From the NCBI GenBank assembly GCA_947034895.1, contig OX344765.1:42227001-42291000 (forward strand): 64,000 nt of DNA. The letters are read 5' to 3'. The stretch is from Rhytidiadelphus loreus. Its lineage: Eukaryota; Streptophyta; Bryopsida; Hypnales; Hylocomiaceae. Positions within the stretch are counted from its first letter, which is position 1. Each line of letters starts with the position of its first letter. This document shows, piece by piece, positions 60,041 through 64,000 of the stretch. The notes below the pieces were generated by a model, which was not told the DNA's origin, searched no databases, and saw only the letters and a program-made list of their open reading frames with translations. The position numbers were made by a program, and so were the translations under genes.

Positions 60041-63000
60041 GAGTGCATGTCCTAATCGGATTAAGGTGTTATCTGGGTTAGTAGATGTGTGCAGTGTAGC
60101 AAAAATACCCAGTCGTGTGTGATTGTCTCTGAGTGTTTCAACGATCATAATTTCTGTGTGCACTACTAATTTGGTTGTGTTACTGGAAGTTGCCTGTCAA
60201 GTTGGTAATTTGTGGTGAGTCCCAGTCGGATTTTGGTGTCATTGTTTAACTGAGTAGTCGAGTCGTGCAATGGTGACTGTGTGTCTAGTGAGTGAATTCC
60301 GAGTTGGAAAGTGGTTAACATTTCAAGTGAGAAGAAATGTTGAATGCGAACATGTCTGCAAGTGTTATGATGCTGGTTCGTTAATCCAAATTGGAGAGTG
60401 AATGATTTTATTAATATGTAATTATATTCCAATTGGGAATAGAAATATAAAGCCTGAATATCATGTTGTAAGCAACGACCAGCTGGTTTAAATTAAAGAA
60501 GATAAGAGAGTCGAATTGAAAAATAAAGATTCAGTAGTATTCAAGGAAGGAGACAAGATCAAAGTTTGACAAGTGAATCACCAAATTGGAAGTTCAAGAA
60601 TCACGGCTGAGTGATAAAGCGAAGCAGCGGTGGTCCAAATTGGAGAAAGAACAAAAGATCCAAGTGCTGAAAGATTTGAACAAAGAAAATAATTATTTAA
60701 AAGATATCCAATCACTTGACTGTGGCCTTTAAGTGTGGAGTGAAAGAATTTTGCAATTAGTTATTGCATGAGGAAAACACATGTGTGAAAATCAAGGAAC
60801 AATTTTTCTTATTGTCTTTGGGTTGCAATGGCCAACTAGGAATTTATTTGGAAGCATCCCTATTGCACAGCCTCCTTGGAATGAATTATAAGCTATTCAC
60901 TTGATTTCCCAAATCGGATCCAAGCTTATGTACACTTATAAAAAATGAGTTCCTTCAAATGCAATCAATAGGCTTGTTAAATTTTATTGTGTGTCCAAGC
61001 TCTTTAATCCTATGTATTCTTACAAATTCTTTTCCTTCACTATACCTTGTAATCCATATATTATTATATGTGTGTCAATTTTATTTATTTATTATAGGGT
61101 CTATTTAGCTATTATTTCACCAAAAATATGTCCCTATTTTATTTTCCTATATTCCGTGGTAGTTAAAATTGAAATTTGAGGAATTTAAACATGTCCCTAC
61201 TATAATTCAAAATTTATACATGATTTTAGGGTTGATTAGTACAATTTGTACACTCTAACTACTATTGAGCACAAACCACATATATAAACATCATATATCA
61301 AACAATTCATACAAATGAATCATACATTTACAAGGAGAGAAAAAACACATAAATTGAAAAACCCACAAGTAGTATTATATTGGCTAAACTTGACAAATGC
61401 ATTTACAAATGAAGTGGTTTAGGGTCCCAAAATCTTACAAATTGTGTTGGCTTGTAGATTGGTTTCAAAGTTTAGGGTTCAAGATATAGTATAATGATAG
61501 CTTCTACCTAGAAAAACAATAAATGACTATATAGATATACAACCCAAAATGAGATGGTATTCATTCTTTTTTCTATTTATAGATGGACAATGAAAGTTCC
61601 TTATGCAATTTCCTCCTTTCTTTTTTAGACTTCTTCTTGTGTAGATTTACAAATTATGTACTATTAATAGATCATTATAATGTATTGTGTAGTAGTTGTA
61701 ACATAATATGCTTGAAATAAGTGATGCTATATTAACTTGAATATTTTTTAAATTATTAGCTCCAACATTTAAAATGTACCCTATAGTAGGTCTACGTAAC
61801 CACTAGGGAAGTACTTGGAAATTCTCTAAACCCTAAAAATAAGTTTTTGTGAGGGAGACAAAACAAAATCTTTTTGTCAAGTTTGTGGTGACCTCTAGTA
61901 TTGTGCTTTGATGTCCTCTTGTTCTTTAGGATTCTCAGAGAGCCCAAGGTTTGAGATACTTGCCTTGTAATGATTCTACAAAACTCTTGTAAACAACTTT
62001 GAAGTCAAAATCAATGGGATCAAGCTTTACAAACTACCATGCATATATTGTTTCAAATGGAAAAAGTAGGATCACATTGAATTTATTAGAGTTTGGGGAT
62101 GAGCCTCTATATTTCATGTTAGATGTTAGAGTACAAGAGTTGACTTCATGCCACTACTTTATGTTGGATTTTTGGAAGGATTTGGAGTGAACACAAGAAG
62201 AAAAAGGAGTCTTGGAATATTTCAGAGGAAACTTGGGATAGGTACAAATGATTGTTTCCTATTAGCTTGGTGAACTCCATTGTGACAAGTCAATTGCAAT
62301 TTAGATGGAAGTCTATCCCTATAAGCTTCTTTGTAGAATTTGGTTGGTGGAAGTGTTTCCTACATGCTAATGAATTGAGAGATAAAGATTGGTAGCATTT
62401 TAATTAAGTTTTCAATGTAGACGGGTTCTTCTATCTCTCTTATCTTTTGCCATTCTACTATGCAATTGCAAGACTCTTTTGCATCTCCTCATCTTCATCC
62501 ATTATAAATGTTGTTTACTAGACATATCCATATTGAACAACGACACCTAACAATTGTAGATTCAGGATGAATCTTTTTGAGCTTATATGTAGGGTGAGTG
62601 CTATGGTTTGTGCTAGGATCTTAAGTGTTATTGCTTATGTAGCATTACACTCCCACAATAGAGTTGCAAGCAACATGAATGCCTTGCAAGAGCTAAACAT
62701 GGGGAAAGAAAAGAAAAGAAGGTGTGTTTTCTTGCTCTCGCATACTAATGAGGTTTTAAGTCCCTCATGCACTATTTGAAATCAAGCCTAAAGTGAATGT
62801 GTTCATTTGCTTAGAGTATTGTATTCTTTTTTATAGTTTTAGGATGCAAATTGGAGCATAGTTATGATTTGTTGCTTTAGTGTTATAGTTGTGTATTGCT
62901 TAATTTGTATTGTTGAGTGGTCATTCACCAAGTCTTCTAGTAGTTCACTTATATTTTTGGTTAGTCTTGTGCATATCTTGTCTTTTTGGCATCACTTGAC

Positions 63001-63548
63001 TTTTCATATCAATGATAGGAAAGCTCAAATATGACTCAACCAATTTTGGTGAACGAATTTTGAATGTTAAGTACCATGGTTCCTAGTATTTGTTTAGAGT
63101 ATAATCACTAATTCTTGAGTGGAGTAGATCTTGCAATTGAAATGTTAAGTGTTTGGTTAAACCTTTTGGAACATTTTACATGTCTTTTTTTGTTCTCATT
63201 TCTTTTATGTGGTTGGTAGTTACAATGTAGAGAATTGCAATTGTGTAGCTAAGAAGGAACTGCACCGACTTCCAATGCTACAAAATAATGAATGAACTTC
63301 TTGTTTCTCTCTAGCATTTTCTTCTTTTTCTTATAGACACCAAAATGTGCATGTGAGTGAACTCCTTGCTATGCCCCAAACTTGTACGATGTAGTGAGTA
63401 TAGTTTTGTGACAAATAGACCCACAAACACCTTGAGAAAATTCCTCTTCATCAAAGAAGAGGTGAAGACTTTGCAGGAAGATGATTTTTTACAATTTTGA
63501 TACATTAGTAGTTTTCAAATTTGGGTCTCTATTCCCATGATGGACTAG
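60041..63548. other. AT-rich spacer, no gene seen
   Basis: 3.5 kb with only short frames (up to 88 codons) that are not protein-like. No terminal repeats or arrays recognised. Confidence 0.4.
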
Positions 63549-63678
63549 GTAATTGCAAAGCAAGCCAAGTTATCAAGAATAACTGTTGGTTAGGACCTAC
63601 CAAGCTGCGGGCGGCGAGGCAGCGAGGTTGGTATTGACCAACAATTATTCTTGATGACTTGGCCTAATTTGCAATTAC
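63549..63678. repeat. 130-nt near-perfect hairpin
   Basis: GTAATTGCAAAGCAAGCCAA and GTTATCAAGAATAACTGTTG pair with CAACAATTATTCTTGATGAC and TTGGCCTAATTTGCAATTAC. Stem about 50 bp with few mismatches; the loop is GC-rich (CTGCGGGCGGCGAGGCAGCG). Could be a small MITE or a microRNA-like precursor. Confidence 0.75.
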
Positions 63679-63976
63679 CAGACATACTGTCAATGTAGGA
63701 GAGTTGAGCCGTTTTACTTCTTTGATTGCTTAACCAATCACAACATGCCACAAAGTGAACAACAAAAGTATCATGCATTTAGATTATGTTAGGTGAATCC
63801 GCACTCACTAAATTAATTCTGGTTGGTAGTAGTAGAGATTTCCTCTTTGATTTCTCTCACTGCCAGACCAATGAAATTTCTACTTCATACCCATCGTGCT
63901 AAAAATTTGCACAGGGCAACCAGTGAGCATAATCAATCTTAATCTACCTCTCCTTAACCACCAACCGCAACATGCC

Positions 63977-64000
63977 ATGACGGCGAAACTCTCCTGCATT
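63977..64000 (+). CDS. Possible start of a gene cut by the window edge
   Basis: ATG at 63977 opens MTAKLSCI and runs to the end. Composition becomes less AT-rich over the last 150 bp, as seen before the other genes. Eight codons are too few for a firm call. Confidence 0.2.

Overview
The window is nuclear DNA of a land plant. Genes are sparse and split by short GT-AG introns, intergenic DNA is very AT-rich, and the repeats are plant-type DNA transposons (hAT, CACTA, PIF/Harbinger, Stowaway-like). The HMG-CoA synthase is plant-like but not close to seed-plant sequences I remember. A non-seed plant (bryophyte or lycophyte) is my guess, with low confidence. No rRNA, tRNA, CRISPR or bacterial-type feature was seen.

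Two genes can be read completely by joining exons. At 31.0-34.8 kb (+) a six-exon gene encodes a 280-residue SAM-dependent methyltransferase of the YtqB/rRNA_methylase family, probably plastid-targeted. At 44.9-48.8 kb (+) a twelve-exon gene encodes a 467-residue HMG-CoA synthase of the cytosolic mevalonate pathway. A third locus at 53.6-55.3 kb (-) has two good exons of an unrecognised protein, but its downstream part contains in-frame stops and a splice-phase clash. Three further loci are relics: a J-domain (DnaJ) pseudogene at 7.9-9.0 kb (-), a ZNF862-like hAT transposase relic at 19.6-21.8 kb (-), and a broken coding fragment at 25.7-26.0 kb (-).

The rest is transposon debris, and this is where the unusual signal lies. 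A superfamily of short non-autonomous elements is bounded by TTAA. Their inner ends start CCCTWAA or CCCCTNA, often followed by a purine-rich GGAC. At least seven families (here A-G) and more than ten copies are present. Their TTAA target, TIRs and clean boundaries resemble piggyBac. Paralogous copies in the window show empty sites for one TTAA element (C1) and for one hAT MITE (I1), so those boundaries are directly supported. Elements are often nested: D1 in C1 in L1 at 35.8-39.0 kb, I1 in H1a at 0.36-0.87 kb, J in J at 57.7-58.3 kb.

Layout: 0-7 kb, TTAA, MULE-like and tandem repeats; 7.5-9.7 kb, DnaJ pseudogene and repeats; 9.7-12.5 kb, featureless AT-rich; 12.5-18 kb, CACTA, J and F elements; 19-26 kb, hAT relic, Stowaway-like MITE and a 1.1-kb TIR element; 28-30.7 kb, TTAA elements; 31-34.8 kb, methyltransferase; 35.7-41.8 kb, nested L, C, D and A elements; 44.4-48.9 kb, HMG-CoA synthase; 49.7-51.5 kb, second L copy; 53.5-55.3 kb, unrecognised gene; 56-60 kb, repeats and MITEs; 60-64 kb, mostly featureless with one strong hairpin.
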